Shown here: piece by piece, positions 46,013 to 57,689 of the stretch
Layout: the number at the start of each line of letters is the position of its first letter
Position numbering within the stretch: the first letter of the stretch is position 1
Origin: Bolinopsis microptera
Taxonomy: Eukaryota; Ctenophora; Tentaculata; Lobata; Bolinopsidae
Direction of reading: 5' to 3'
NCBI RefSeq assembly: GCF_026151205.1
Contig: NC_087079.1
Location: 3,677,230 to 3,741,229 of the forward strand
Length of the DNA stretch: 64,000 nucleotides
The notes under the pieces: model-generated
The model's input: only the letters and a program-made list of their open reading frames with translations
What the model was told of the DNA's origin: nothing
Database searches by the model: none
Position numbers and translations under genes: made by a program

Positions 46013-48591
46013 TCATCTCTCGTTTATAACAGCGAATAAACGTTCGTAGACATTTTCATTGTGAACCTCTCCATACTTCAGATTGAGGTAGTGGTTAAAC
46101 CGGGTATCTGGGTGGTTGATCACAAGTTTGCTTTCTGAGAGAGGGTGATTGTTAGGGATCAATTATCAGTGCTAGCTTATAGAAACTAAACTACGCTATG
46201 AATTTAATGAACTATAAATTTATTGGACTATCAATTTATTTCGTCTAATATAAATATAAGACGAAATAAATTGATTAACCAACCATTTTCGACAAAAGTA
46301 ACAGTCCCCAATTTAGGTGTGAGCCGAAGAGTTTGTCTGATTCCAAGAAGTCCTATCTTTGTAATTTCTAGTTTGTTCAACGTTCCGTTATAGCGCAGAC
46401 TTGCAGCTGTCCTGAAATAGAAAACTTGGATAACTTTTGGTTATATCACAGAGCGTAGATTATAACGACGCTTAAATCGAGATCTCAACTAAAAAATGAA
46501 TGAATTTAAAAAATAACTTTTACAAGGATGCATATTTCAAAGTTAAAAGTTCCCTAATTTATCATCAAGTAAGTTATTGGATTCGTTTTATCGAAAAACA
46601 AACACAATCGATCACAAAACAAGTACCTATTAGGACGGACCTAAAGGCGAGCAGATTGAGAATAATCAGAGCAGCTGAACAAACGGACACAAAACCAATC
46701 CTATAAGGGAGAGAATCTTCTTCTAGATGTACTGAAAATATGGTATTTGTTAATACCATAAAATATGGTAATCTCTACTATAATTCAAAGAATTCTTTCT
46801 GTTGTATGTATGTACGACCGCCCACGTGCAAATTAGATGAAAAATAGGAATTTAGGTAACAACCGAAAGGTTCCATAGCAACGGTGTTTTAATGCACACA
46901 TGCACGTGCAAAGATTGTTTTAACGTCATTTTGATCGGTTTTGTGGTAATTACGTTGTCTTTAAAGTGTTTTATATTTAAATCGGCAGTATCTTCGGTTG
47001 AGATGGATATTTTTTGATGCGATTAAAACTTTCAAAGAATACTACTAGCTTCGTCCCTATTACCACGGGCTTTCTAGTATTATGATAATTCAGAGAATTA
47101 TTTTTGTCCGTCTGTCTGTACGACCGCCCACGTGCAAATTAGATGAAAAATAGGAAGTTGCGTAGTAACCATAGTAACGAGGATTGTTACACGCACGTGC
47201 ACGTGCAATGATTGTTTTAACGTCATTTTAATCGGTTTTGTTGATATTACGCTGTGTTTAGTACGAGCAACATTTTATTTGGCTGTACCTTCGGTTATGT
47301 AGGATATTTTTTGACGCCATTTAAACTTACCAACAAAAATACTATTAGCTTCCTCCCTGTGACCACGGGTTTTCTAGTCTCTACTATAATTCAGAGAATT
47401 ATTTCTGATGTTGTTGTCTGTACGACCGCCCACGTGCAAATTAGATTAAAAATAAGAAGTTGCATAATAACCATGGTAACGAGGATTGTTACACGCACTT
47501 GCACGTGCAATGATTGTTAAAACGGCATTTTGATCGGTTTTGTTGATATCACGCTGTGTTTAGTACAAGCAACATTTTAATCGGCTGTATCTTCGGTGGG
47601 GATGAATACTTTTTGACACGATTAAAACTTACTAACAAAAAATACTATTAGCTTCCTCCCTATGACCACGGGTTTTCTAGTTGTTAATAAAACTGATCCT
47701 CTATTCATCCTACCATACCTGTATATGAACTGAAATCTTTTTAAGATTCTTAACTTGTCAGTGCTTTTACTCAGTTTTTTAATGGTACAGCGATGACAGG
47801 ATAATGACATTATAGTCTGAATCGATAGCTTTTTTATGACTTTTCACACGAAAATGTGGAGAGAATACTCTCCTAGTTGCAATTTTGGTGCGAAGAGGAT
47901 TCTCTTAATCTACAAGTAGCCTTTTCTAAAGTACGACTGCCCCACATCAAACTAGTTGGGGGGCTCGTCAGCACTCTGGGTGCAATCACAGCACGTAGCT
48001 GTTCCGGCACCATAACAGAAGAAAAAAAGTTTATTTTATAACACGGAATTTGAATTAATATTTACTTGTGTTTGAAAATGACTATTTATTCATGAGTATA
48101 TTGACGTAAAAATTCGGACATTATTGTCGTAATAACTCATGTTAGGTGGAGTTAAAAACTATTTTGTAAATCGTATTAAAATTCGCAGAAACTTAATTTG
48201 GCTCTTACCCATACTGTCAAAACGTCAGCTTTAATCAAACTACAACCTACCTTTGATCATCTGCTGAACAATAACAGCCCCAGAAACACCCAAACCAGTC
48301 CCCAAGGTCCCCACTAATCCAAAGACCCAGGGCTGGTCCCACTTTATCTTTTACCAGATCCCTTGAAGTTGGGTTTATTGGTGTTCTAGAACCTGGTCCT
48401 GTAGGGCTAGGTGTTCTACAGAGGGTGAGAGGGAGTGTCTCCCTGGCTAGGTGTCTCTTACAGAGGGTGAGAGGGAGTGTCTCCCTGGCTAGCTGTCTCC
48501 TACAGAGGGTGAGAGGGAGTGTCTCCCTGGCGAGTTGTCTCCTACAGAGGGTGAGAGGGAGTGTTCGGGGGAGTAGGCGGGTGCACATCAT
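46013..48591 (-). CDS. Putative mitochondrial protein with repeat-built presequence, TMEM186-like C-terminus (three exons)
   Basis: Proposed exons are 48251-48591, 46284-46411 and 46013-46134; phases agree and give 196 residues. The start reads MMCTRLLPRTLPLTLCRRQL and then repeats LARETLPLTLCRRQ-type units. These are basic and acid-poor, as a mitochondrial targeting signal is. Exon 2 (AASLRYNGTLNKLEITKIGL) and exon 3 (FNHYLNLKYGEVHNENVYER) resemble the C-terminal domain of TMEM186/TMEM70-like inner-membrane proteins (human TMEM186 FYVTLRYGRILDRERF). A concern is that exon 1 read in a neighbouring frame (WVFGLVGTLGTGLGVSGAVI) looks more like a membrane span. A missed intron or a base error there is possible. 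The long intron holds the Helitron-like units. Confidence 0.5.
46772..47680 (+). mobile_element. Three head-to-tail Helitron-like non-autonomous units
   Basis: Units 46772-47077, 47078-47377 and 47378-47680 (306, 300 and 303 bp) share TCTCTACTATAATTCAGAGA starts. Their interiors share CGACCGCCCACGTGCAAATT and TTTTGATCGG, and they end CCACGGG(T/C)TTTCTAG. Start TC, end CTAG, no target duplication and an A before the first and a T after the last unit are Helitron hallmarks. I cannot confirm the 3' subterminal hairpin. Confidence 0.6.
48410..48570. repeat. 51-bp coding minisatellite
   Basis: Three full units and one partial unit of 51 bp (GAGGGTGAGAGGGAGTGTCT / CCCTGGC...). A multiple of three, so repeats stay in frame in the minus-strand gene. 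Confidence 0.9.
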
Positions 48592-48839
48592 TTTCTTTAT
48601 CCTATATAAAGTCTATGATGTTAATTTGGTACAACTTCAGGTGAAAGTTAAATAGTTTATAGTAGAAATATGTTGAACAATAAAATATTATGTTTTTGGA
48701 TGACTTTGATTGGATACCTGGAAAATCTTCTGCTTAAAATGGATCTCAATTATTTTGTGGTGACTTTAATTTCCATGTTGATGACATTTTACAATAATGC
48801 TGCCCAGAATTTATTGCTCTTTTGAGAGCAAAGGCTTCC

Positions 48840-51175
48840 TTCAGCATGTCGACTCTCCTATCACATCTCCGGACGGACACTGGACTTGTTATTTACTCTA
48901 GGACTGTGTAAGTGACTTCATTGTCTGTAACAGTATGATGGTAGAGACAAGCACACTGGAAACCAGCTATGATCACTATCTATTAAGTTTAGGTTCCAGG
49001 CACATTCGATCTTCATAACGCTCGTACATATGAAGGAAAAAGATGTCAGAGAGCTAAGAAAATGACATCGATAAGTTAGGGAAGATCTGTTTTGTTCAGA
49101 GCTTAACCTTTCTGTTTATCAATCCTTAGTCGAGGCTGTGAACCTTATCAAATTGCTTGAATCAAGGTGCTAGACAAAATCCCATTATTACGAAACGATT
49201 TACTGCTGAAAAGTCTGATTTTTGGGATAATAAATGTCAAAATTGCGGTCAGAGGAGAGGAGAAGGGCAAAACGAAAAGCCAAAATAAGTATCCAGAGAA
49301 TGATGAGTTAAAAACTACTCATTTTGCAAAATGTGTTGACGCAGAAATCACTATCAATCGAGCTAGGGATTGCTACTATGATAAACGCTCAGTTCTTGCC
49401 AAAGGAGACTCGAAAGGGACCTATAAAGTCATAAATAAACTTTAGATCAAGGAATTATGGCTCCATCAAATTGCCAAATGGTGAAGATATCTAAGTGGCT
49501 TGCAAACTCAAGACTTTCTTCGATCAAAATAGTAAAGGACATTTACTCTAATATTGAGAAGGAAATTCAAAACACTTCCCTAAAGGTCAAGGTACCAAGG
49601 TTATATTCGATAGAGTAATGCAAAGTGTAGACTTAATCGTTTAGGAAAGTTCTCTTATCGATCTTGAACCTTAATTAAGAGTCTTCCCAATAAATCAAGG
49701 CGTACTCGATGTCAATACCAATGTAGCTCTTCAAGAATGCTTACCCGAGCTTCTCCCAATCTATCCTTTACATCGTGAATGAATTCATAAGAGTCGGAAA
49801 GTTTCATCTCCTAAAAGAAGATTATTAGGCTGGACTAAGAAACTACCTTAGATGTTGATGAGCTGAAAAAATATCGACGATAGCAATCTAACTATCTGTC
49901 CAAAATACTAGAAAAAAGTAGTTCCATTGCAATTAAATGTATTTGCTGTGTCAAACACCTGTTTTCCATATCAATAGGCTATAGAAATTCCATCGTGTTG
50001 AAACTGCAGTTAACAAATACATAATGATATTCTAATGATGATTGACAGCAAATCGAATTGTTGTGCTTTACTCTTAGATTATCAGCTTGCTTTCGAACCA
50101 TAAACTAACCTCCTTCTTCGAACTCAAGAATGGGTATGGTATACAGAACTAGCACTCAGCTGGTTACAAATGTTACCTTATAATCGCACATTCAAGGTTA
50201 AAGAGTAAAAATAGCCAAGCTTCTGAGGCTATCTGGATACTTGGTGTTCCCAAGGATCCATTTTAGGACATACTGATCATATTGTATACAGAGATCTTGA
50301 AGAAAGTGTCACAAATTGGTTTCTCGATCATTTGTATGCAGATGCACCCACAGGTGTACTTTACTTTTGATGTCATGTTCTAATCTGATTTAACAGCTGT
50401 GAAAAATTGCTTTCTGGAGATAAAGCAAGGGATGACAGTTAATTTCCTAAAACGGATGATGAAAAACAGAGTTCATTGATATAGGGTCCATATGTCCGCC
50501 CATCCAGACAAGGGATTTAGGAGGACCTCTCAATCTGCCCTGTTAGCAAGGCCTAGAACTGTGGATTCCTTTTCGATCACCAAATGAATTCTGATCTCAA
50601 AAATAAATGCTGTCTCCAAAGTTATGTTATTTGAATCAAAGGGACTTCTAGCAAGAATCGGTTCGAAGCTTTCCCATGACAAAAGTTCAGTTAGTTCACT
50701 CCATTATCCTCTGTTTCATAGACTACTGACAAATCAGTCTATTATGTTTAACTGAAAGAATCTCCATAAGCTACAAAGAGATACAGAACAATGCTGTAGA
50801 TTTATCTTTGGTCTTTACGGAGAAAAGATACGTGAAACCTATCATGCCTTACTCAAAACGCTCCACTTTATAGCTGTTCGTTCACGACTAAGTTCAAAAT
50901 ATCACTTCTGGTCTTCAAGTGTCTTTATTAAACATAGCCCCTCAGTACTTACAAGGGATCCGTCAATCTAAGGAAGTACGAAGACGAGTTCCGACTAGAT
51001 GATGACTTTTATTTGTTGAAGTTCCTCCAGCTCCTCATTTCAGACGATCGATGCTGCATTATGTTTGTGGACCAAAAATTTGAATGAACTACCCTACTCA
51101 GTGGATCATATTCAATCTGTAGAATGTTTTAAAAAATGCCCTAAGACGTTTTATTTCCATAGCTTTTGATTAATA
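48840..51175 (+). mobile_element. Decayed non-LTR retrotransposon ORF2
   Basis: No continuous frame remains, but the order of blocks is right. 49167-49445 has RDCYYDKRSVLAKGDSKGTY and KVINKL (region before the RT). About 50050 has CCALLLDYQLAFEP (RT motif with FD lost). About 50240 gives LGVPKDPF/ILGH, the GVPQGSILG remnant, and about 50335 YADA replaces YADD. 50780-51170 gives the C-terminal LQRDTEQCCRFIFGLYG and LNELPYSVDHIQSVECFKK. Clade undetermined; it differs from the 17-20 kb CR1 in that end block. Old and inactive. Confidence 0.75.
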
Positions 51176-52495
51176 TTTCTAAATATTTGTCCATAATGTC
51201 TGAACTGATGTGAAAGGTGCATAATTTTTGGTAACTTCATACAAATATTTGTTCATAAAATCTGAACAATGTTTAAAAAGTCCATATCTTGCTATTTCAA
51301 CACTAAGTCTCGCTGAAGACTTTATGTAACATCTTGGTAGGTATATTTTAATGTCGAAGCGTGTAATAAATGTTAGAATTTATTTATTTATTTATTTATA
51401 TAGAGCAGGTAGACGAGGTTGCTTAATTTATTCCATATAATTAACCATTTCCAGGTTCAAACATGACAATTTTTTCGATTTTTTTAATCTAGGCGCTAAC
51501 CTAAAGCGAAAGGAGTTAAAACGATAAGGTACTTGATGTTACATGATAAAGTTTAAATACTGTTTATATAGAAGATATTTAGAGATATATTTTTGATGCA
51601 TAATCAAGGACAAACAAGAATAATAAGAGAAATTCAAAATTAAATGTCTCCAATAGTTTGTTAAACATTTATAATAATAGATAATTTTATATCAAACCGA
51701 TAAGATGATTTTTGAATGCGATTATATTCTAATAAAGTATCAAATTCAAGTACAATCGAGTCTTTATAAGAAGAGTTTCGGAAATTAATTCAAGTTTTCG
51801 ATTTCCTCGGCAGCTCGACCAATAGTCGCCTTAGTTGAACCTTGTACACTTCAAGGTCACAGAAACAGCAGCAGGTCATAGTAACTACTGCATAGCAACA
51901 GCATAGTTACTGCATAGTTACTGCATAGTTTATGGCATAGTTTTGCATTAGCAACTGCATGTTCCCATAGTAACTATGCATTGCACAGCATTGTTCCATA
52001 GTTTTGAAACCACAGTTCATAGTTAACTTAGTTAACATAGGTAGTTAACATAGGTCTAGTTACCATTTAAAACAGTGTATATTATCACTTTATCCAACAT
52101 GAAGTTATACGTCAAATGAATATCTGAAGCAGAGTGCTACAATAAGAAACATCTGCTTTTGTTAATTGATATTTCTAGGATTTGATATCATGCTGACCAT
52201 AGGATCCACACCACTACTACCACTTGGGTGGGGCTCATGGGGACAATCCGGCGACATTCTAAAACACCTGGTATATAGCTGTCTTGTCATCAGTCTCTGG
52301 TTGTCCTGGGCGATATCTGCAGCCTGGCGACATCAGCGGTTGTCATGGAAACACGGGTTCATGTGGTCGGTGAGAGTGGTGGCTGTTTGAGTGGTGGTAC
52401 ATGTTGGATCTTGTTTGGTGGAGAGCTGAGCCATCGTGTTGGTACACGCGGCCTCATTATTCGTGAGTACCACAGCAAAGCCGCACCACCACCCG
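51176..52495. other. Non-coding, with (TTTA)n and CATAGTTACTG repeats
   Basis: ATTTATTTATTTATTTAT at about 51379 and a degenerate CATAGTTACTGCATAGTT minisatellite at 51875-52040. No gene recognised to 52160. The open frames at 52166-52870 are shadows of the zinc-finger gene or show no domain. Confidence 0.5.
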
Positions 52496-53280
52496 CTATA
52501 CTGCACCACAATGCACACTTCTGTCTGACCATGGTATGGGCGGGACATTGGCATTGCCAGAGTTGCAGCTGTTAATAGGATGCAAGTTCTTGTGTCTGTT
52601 AAAGTTAGCCTTGTCCGAGCAGTTGTAGCTGCATAGATCACACTGAAACTCCCTATTCCCACAGTGGTACCTCATGTGCTTGTTGAGGTGGGTCTACTGC
52701 GAGGCGGAGAAGGGACACATGTGACACTTGAAGGGTCGGATATTGCCGTGGGTCATGATGTGTCTCTTGAAGTTGCCACGGTTCATGGTGACGTAGTCAC
52801 AGTTCCCACACTGAGAGGGCTCTTTGGAGGCGCTGTGTTGGGCCATGTGACGGAGCAGTCCGCGATGTAGGCGCTGTATCGAACATCTTCCTGCAGAACA
52901 AAAAATCCCTGTATGATTCCCGCCGTTTTGTTGCGCTGCTTGAACCTTTTCTTTCCGGACTTTTTGTTGCGCTGCTTTGCGTTCCTGCTGGGCCTCCGTG
53001 CTCGTCGGACTCGGAGTGCTTCTTAGCGTGGAGCTGGAAGAAGACCTCTACCTAAACATGTGGACTTGTCACACTTGAACGGACCGTTCTTGTGGACTAG
53101 ACCCCCGTTTGGAGCGATGGAGTAGTGATCAATGGAGGGGAGGTACACGCTGGGTTGAGACTCGTTGTTACAGAGAGTTGGTTCTGTGCAGTGGGTAATC
53201 TGAACGAGGGCTGAAGTCTTCAGCTGTTGCAGTGTTAGTTGAGTTGAGTCCGTCCATACATTGGGTCAATAGGTTCATTA
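52496..53280 (-). pseudogene. C2H2 zinc-finger gene exon(s), REST/Hunchback-style fingers, interrupted
   Basis: Three fingers on the minus strand: CGNCDYVTMNRGNFKRHIMTH in two halves, CHMCPFSAS-stop-THLNKHMRYH and CDLCSYNCSDKANFNRHKNLH. The finger style (C-x-x-C-D/P-Y/F) differs from the tandem array and resembles multi-finger developmental regulators. A TAG interrupts finger 2, and the upstream part (GPFKCDK...FQLHAKKHSESDEH) needs frame changes. A copy of its 5' part reappears inverted at 63770-64000. Because the neighbouring palindrome is error-rich, the stops may be sequencing errors rather than true decay. Confidence 0.6.
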
Positions 53281-53548
53281 CCTGGTGGTTGTGGGATTGT
53301 GAGGTTTGGGAAGTTTGCAGTAAAGTACAAGTGGATATAAAAGTTGGAATTTCGAATTTGATTCACAGTTTGAGATATATTCACACGTTTTAATTTTTGT
53401 ATGCTTCAAAAATGCAATTCAAACATATTTCATGTGGCATCATAATAAGATAGTAAGTTACAAAAAAACAATCACCACCCCTAATAAAGATATTTAACAC
53501 TTAAAAATATAAAGTAAATTATAAACTTAGACTAGTAAAAATTCATTA

Positions 53549-54001
53549 TCAAAGTTCTTTCACTTGTTGCATGAGTTTTTTATGCTTTTTAGGATCAAAT
53601 TTTCCGAATAATTTATCTAAAATGTCCCTTCGTTCGATAGTTCCCCGCTTAATATTCAACGTATAGTTAATCCAAAGATCCGCTTTGGCTATGGAGTATA
53701 CCTCTGAAAATATTGTTACATGAGATTTAACAGAAAAATTGAAATATTGTTAAGTTGTAATACGCATTTTGCAGTAAAACACTAGTAAATGAAGATAAAT
53801 TTACAGTCGATTGCAAACAGAAATTATAAAGTTATAACAGGTAACAAGTATGATTGTAGGAATGTAAATAAACCACTTTTGCATTCTCTATGTACCCACA
53901 TTCCCTCGGATCCACAGTAACACTAGACTTATACCCCGGCCACTTGATTATGTGGAACTTTAACACCATGTCCTTTGTTAACTCCATCTTCTGAGGAAAC
54001 C

Positions 54002-54080
<79 letters not shown>

Positions 54081-54870
54081 AGATAAAGGAGACATCAGAC
54101 ACGGTATAATTTAGATAGCGAGCTAGATAACTCGTACGTAATTAGTTTAATAATTACTAATTAATAATTACTAAATACTAATTATGTGACCCACCTGAGG
54201 CCCCACATTGATATCGATGCGTACAAGCATACACACTGCTGTGGTGCAGCAATATTGAAAACATGTACCCAATCCCTTGATCCGGAAAGCACTCTCAGCT
54301 AAACTCCACTAAGTATGGCCAACCTGATACGTACATGAAATAAAGCTGTTTGATATTGCTATTATAGTAGTACAAGGATCGAGATATAAATAGATAATAA
54401 GTTAATTCTAGTATATTTTATAAAACCCTTTGACAACGATTTCATATCCCACAAGAGATATATTCAAGCCCAATAAGCGTGACCTAGAAAAAACCCATTA
54501 CTTACCTTAAAAACCTATTACTAAGTTATCTTATAATGCGCGCATAGTAAGTTGGAAACAAATTCAGGTTCCAAATAAATGACTTCTGTTGGTACGTGAC
54601 CAAACCCTAATGTACTAAAACACTACGGGAAATGCAAATACCCTCAGTTAAACTAAAATTGGTTGTCTACCTAATAAATCGGGTTTGAATCTATTAATAG
54701 TTTAAAGAACCTGCGAGTGGAACACAGGTAAAGAAGGCCTGGTAAAGAGGACATTTGTTCTTCTTTTCTTCGTATAGCACAATGACATCCTTCTTTGTCT
54801 TCTTCTTCCCTTTCTTCGGTTGTGGCTTTAATTTACCTGCTAGGCATTGGGATGGTTGGACAATGAAGTT
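53549..54870 (-). CDS. Unidentified membrane-protein gene, four exons (left-arm copy)
   Basis: Minus-strand exons lie near 54715-54870 (KLKPQPKKGKKKTKKDVIVL...KNKCPLYQAFFTCVPLAG), 54190-54345 (one strongly hydrophobic span), 53870-54003 (MELTKDMVLKFHIIKWPGYK) and 53549-53710 (ADLWINYTLNIKRGTIERRD then LFGKFDPKKHKKLMQQVKEL and stop). The acceptors and donors are canonical. I do not recognise the family. A Lys-rich segment, one membrane span, and a basic C-terminal tail are visible. The left-arm exon 2 has lost bases relative to the right arm, so its frame is broken here. Confidence 0.5.
54006..54078. repeat. (AG)n microsatellite
   Basis: About 36 uninterrupted AG units immediately upstream of exon 3 of the 53.5 kb gene; on the minus strand it is a (CT)n tract before the acceptor. 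Its right-arm counterpart is interrupted. Confidence 0.98.
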
Positions 54871-55795
54871 GCTGCAAAAATAAAGGCACCAGAGTGTTGA
54901 AGTATGGTTTAGAATTGATAGTCATAATTTTTGCCACTAATTTAACTGTGAAACTATCATCTACATCATAATAGTGATGCAGATATTACTAGTTTTGATA
55001 ATTTGTAGAATTAGCGATGTTGGTAACTCGTAAGTCGTAAACTATATAAATCGTTAATTGAAACGGCGGATAGTGAATCAAACAGCGTAAATTTATGGAG
55101 TTAAGTGAAATTACGGCACGTGTATCAGCACGAAGCCACGCAGGCCGATATAATAATAACTTTAAAATACCTTACAGTTACTTTAAAAAGTATAAATACC
55201 TATACTAGTGATATACAGTAGTGTAGAACCTGATATATACCTGTACTAGCAGTTGATAAACAATGTGAAGCTATAAGAGCGGGGGTTGCAGCAGCAGTGG
55301 TGGCGGGTCATGTGATCTGAAGATGGGAGAGGAGGAGAGAGTTGAAGTATCACGTGATATTATGAAGGAGCAGGTTGTAAGGTTGGTCACGTGGTCTCGT
55401 GTCCGGAGTAGAGTACGTAGGTTTATCCCTCTTGAGCCGGGCTGCCAAAAACAGATATGAAGAACTTGAAAGTAGCGATATTGAGGAATTTTCATGTTTG
55501 CATGACGTCACAAAGTGGTTATTAAGTTGTAATAATATAAGAGGTCGTAAACTTTCTAGTTTTTGTACGGCTGGGTGGATTTATTCTAAATTAAAGTTAG
55601 AAACACATTTAAACGACCTTGTTTAAGATAATGATCAGAAAACTGTCAAATAATGAATGTATAATAAGTTAGATCTGCAATAAAAACCGCACCAAATGTT
55701 AAACGCTTTCAGTCAGCTCTCAGCGATAAAAACAGAACTCAGAACTCCAATAAAACTCCGCAAAACCATTCAACCGACACAGCCCATCTTGGTTT

Positions 55796-56284
55796 TTAAC
55801 TCGAGTTTTTAAACGTTAGATAACTCTCAATCTTCCTCCTGATCTGTTTTGGGGTGTGCTGATAAGTGTTCCTCTTATCTCTAGCCATGGCTTTGTAATC
55901 AACCCCGTGATCACCCACCAACCCATCCCACAACTCACACTCCACCGGAGAGAAGTGTCTGATGACTGGGGCTGTGTTCTTTGATTGCTCACGAACTTCT
56001 TCACCACTTCCGTTTCTTGGTAATCGGAGATGTCAGCAATTCCACTTTCCCTCGGGGGTCCACCTTTTTGGTGGTGGGTGGTTTCTATACGGCGGCGTTG
56101 GGGTCGCCATAGACCAGGTCTGCAAAGTTTTTCTTGATGTTTTGGATTTGTCAGGCTTCTGGGCAATGTCATTTTTAATGACGACATGGTGCTTTTTGTT
56201 GTACTGGCTTTTTGGTCTTTCGTAGTTGGTTTTTCGGACGGTACAACGACGCTTGTTACGCTGTCTTCCTCGTACTGTTACCAT
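55796..56284 (-). CDS. NOP16: NOP16 (nucleolar protein 16) orthologue, left-arm copy, frame broken
   Basis: Starts MVTVRGRQRNKRRCTVRKTN (56284) and continues to HHVVIKNDIA. Missing bases then put the middle out of frame until DYKAMARDKRNTYQHTPKQI, which is followed by RRKIESYL and a TAA at 55796-55798. Human NOP16 has RHAWDHAKSVRQNLAEMGLA and DYKAMARDEKNYYQDTPKQI. NOP16 is a nucleolar assembly factor for the large ribosomal subunit. Length about 162 codons plus missing bases (human 178). The right-arm copy supplies the correct middle. Read together, the arms imply an intact single-exon gene. Confidence 0.85.
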
Positions 56285-57029
56285 GACTACTGTGTGAGGA
56301 GGGTTAGGAATGTTTTAAAATCTAATTACATTCTATAATTTGTTAACAGTGGGGTCATAGTGATGTCATAGTCCAACTTGGTTACGAAGCACTGAAATAT
56401 TTAACTAGGCGGAAGTTGAGTGATCTCAACTTTTCAAGTGTTGTTCAATTTTGTATTATATTAACTGATGATATTATGTATTATATTACATAATAAGCTT
56501 GTGACTGAATGTAGAAAACAGTAACAATATAAGACATAGAAAACCGAAATATCCAAGCAATTTTAATCAAGTATTACTTGTTCTAAAAAAAGGGCATGAT
56601 TTACGCAAATTCCCCCTTATCGTTAATTAAATAAAGAACACACCAATTCAGTAAATTACAAAAATACTATTCTATAAATTTTTGGGTTTTCTCTGATCCC
56701 AAGGAATTAATATCAAAAGTCTTTTTCGCAACAAGGTTTCCCACAACAAGTCCTCGGTATGCAAGGCTCTCCCTTGTTCAGCTGGAGTACGTATTCCTTG
56801 TGTATACTTTTAATTACACCTGAAGATAAAACATTTTAAGTTCAGACTAGCAAGCTTCAGCAAGACAATCTATGAAAGTTTGAAAAGTGACTTTAAATTA
56901 ATACAAATAATTAATTATCATTAATTATGGAGTTCTCTAATATCCAGATAATATTTAAGTTGCATAACTAACTGGAAGTTTCGTTGACAGAATCATCAAA
57001 CACCACCTCGCCTGTCTGAAAACTATTAG

Positions 57030-57689
57030 TTAATAGGCTGCTGAAGCTCCAATAGTGGTGAAGAACAGTCTCTTGTGAGCAGTGTAGTTCTCCAGATGTC
57101 TCACTTGTCGGCCCCAGATGAGTAGCGCGCCCGCGTACCACCCCGCGAAGAAGAATGCTGCAGACGCTAACATGAACTTGGGTATCTTGAAGTCCCAGCC
57201 TAGGTCGAGGAAGTTAAATGCGAGAGGTAAACCTGAGGGAGTTGATTGGTGATTAGATGGGGAATGTTACGGATGTTAATGTGATAACAGAATCAGAACA
57301 CGCAAGTTGTATTAAATGTTATTGCAACAACTATTTCATCTAAAAAGCTATGATATAAAAATAGTCACGACGAGAACAATATGTTCGTGCACAAAGCACA
57401 ATTACCAACAATTCTACAGTAGCGATTTGTACAAATACGGTATACAATTTGCCGGTTGGGCGGAATTTATGATCCCGTATTATAGTCTCTTATGTGGCAA
57501 TTGCCATGTGGCTCCTTAAAAAAACTTACCACTCGCCACATAGAGACTCCACATATCCTGAAGATATCCAATAATTTCTTATTCGTTTAAAAAGTAAAAT
57601 CCGGCTATCAGCTGATTCTTTATTCACAGGTTTCTTCACATTTTTCTTTACAGTTTTTTGTTTTTTTTTTGGTTGATTTGACGGGTTAG
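57030..57689 (-). CDS. Small membrane-protein gene, last two exons (left-arm copy)
   Basis: Exon 57530-57689 encodes a Lys-rich segment (KTVKKNVKKPVNK) and ILLFKRIRNYWISSGYVESL. Exon 57030-57232 encodes GLPLAFNFLDLGWDFKIPKF, a hydrophobic span (MLASAAFFFAGWYAGALLIW) and GRQVRHLENYTAHKRLFFTT, with stop at 57030. The phase across the intron is off by one, probably a poly-A length error in the upstream exon. Further coding may lie near 58010-58140 (DVMNDFPELFTPPTPPTLIR). Family not recognised; a C-terminal single-pass membrane protein. Confidence 0.5.

Noticed and set aside
52166..52870. Plus-strand proteins at 52166-52390, 52345-52575 and 52664-52870
   Set aside because: They overlap the minus-strand C2H2 fingers, which have recognisable zinc ligands, and show no domain themselves.
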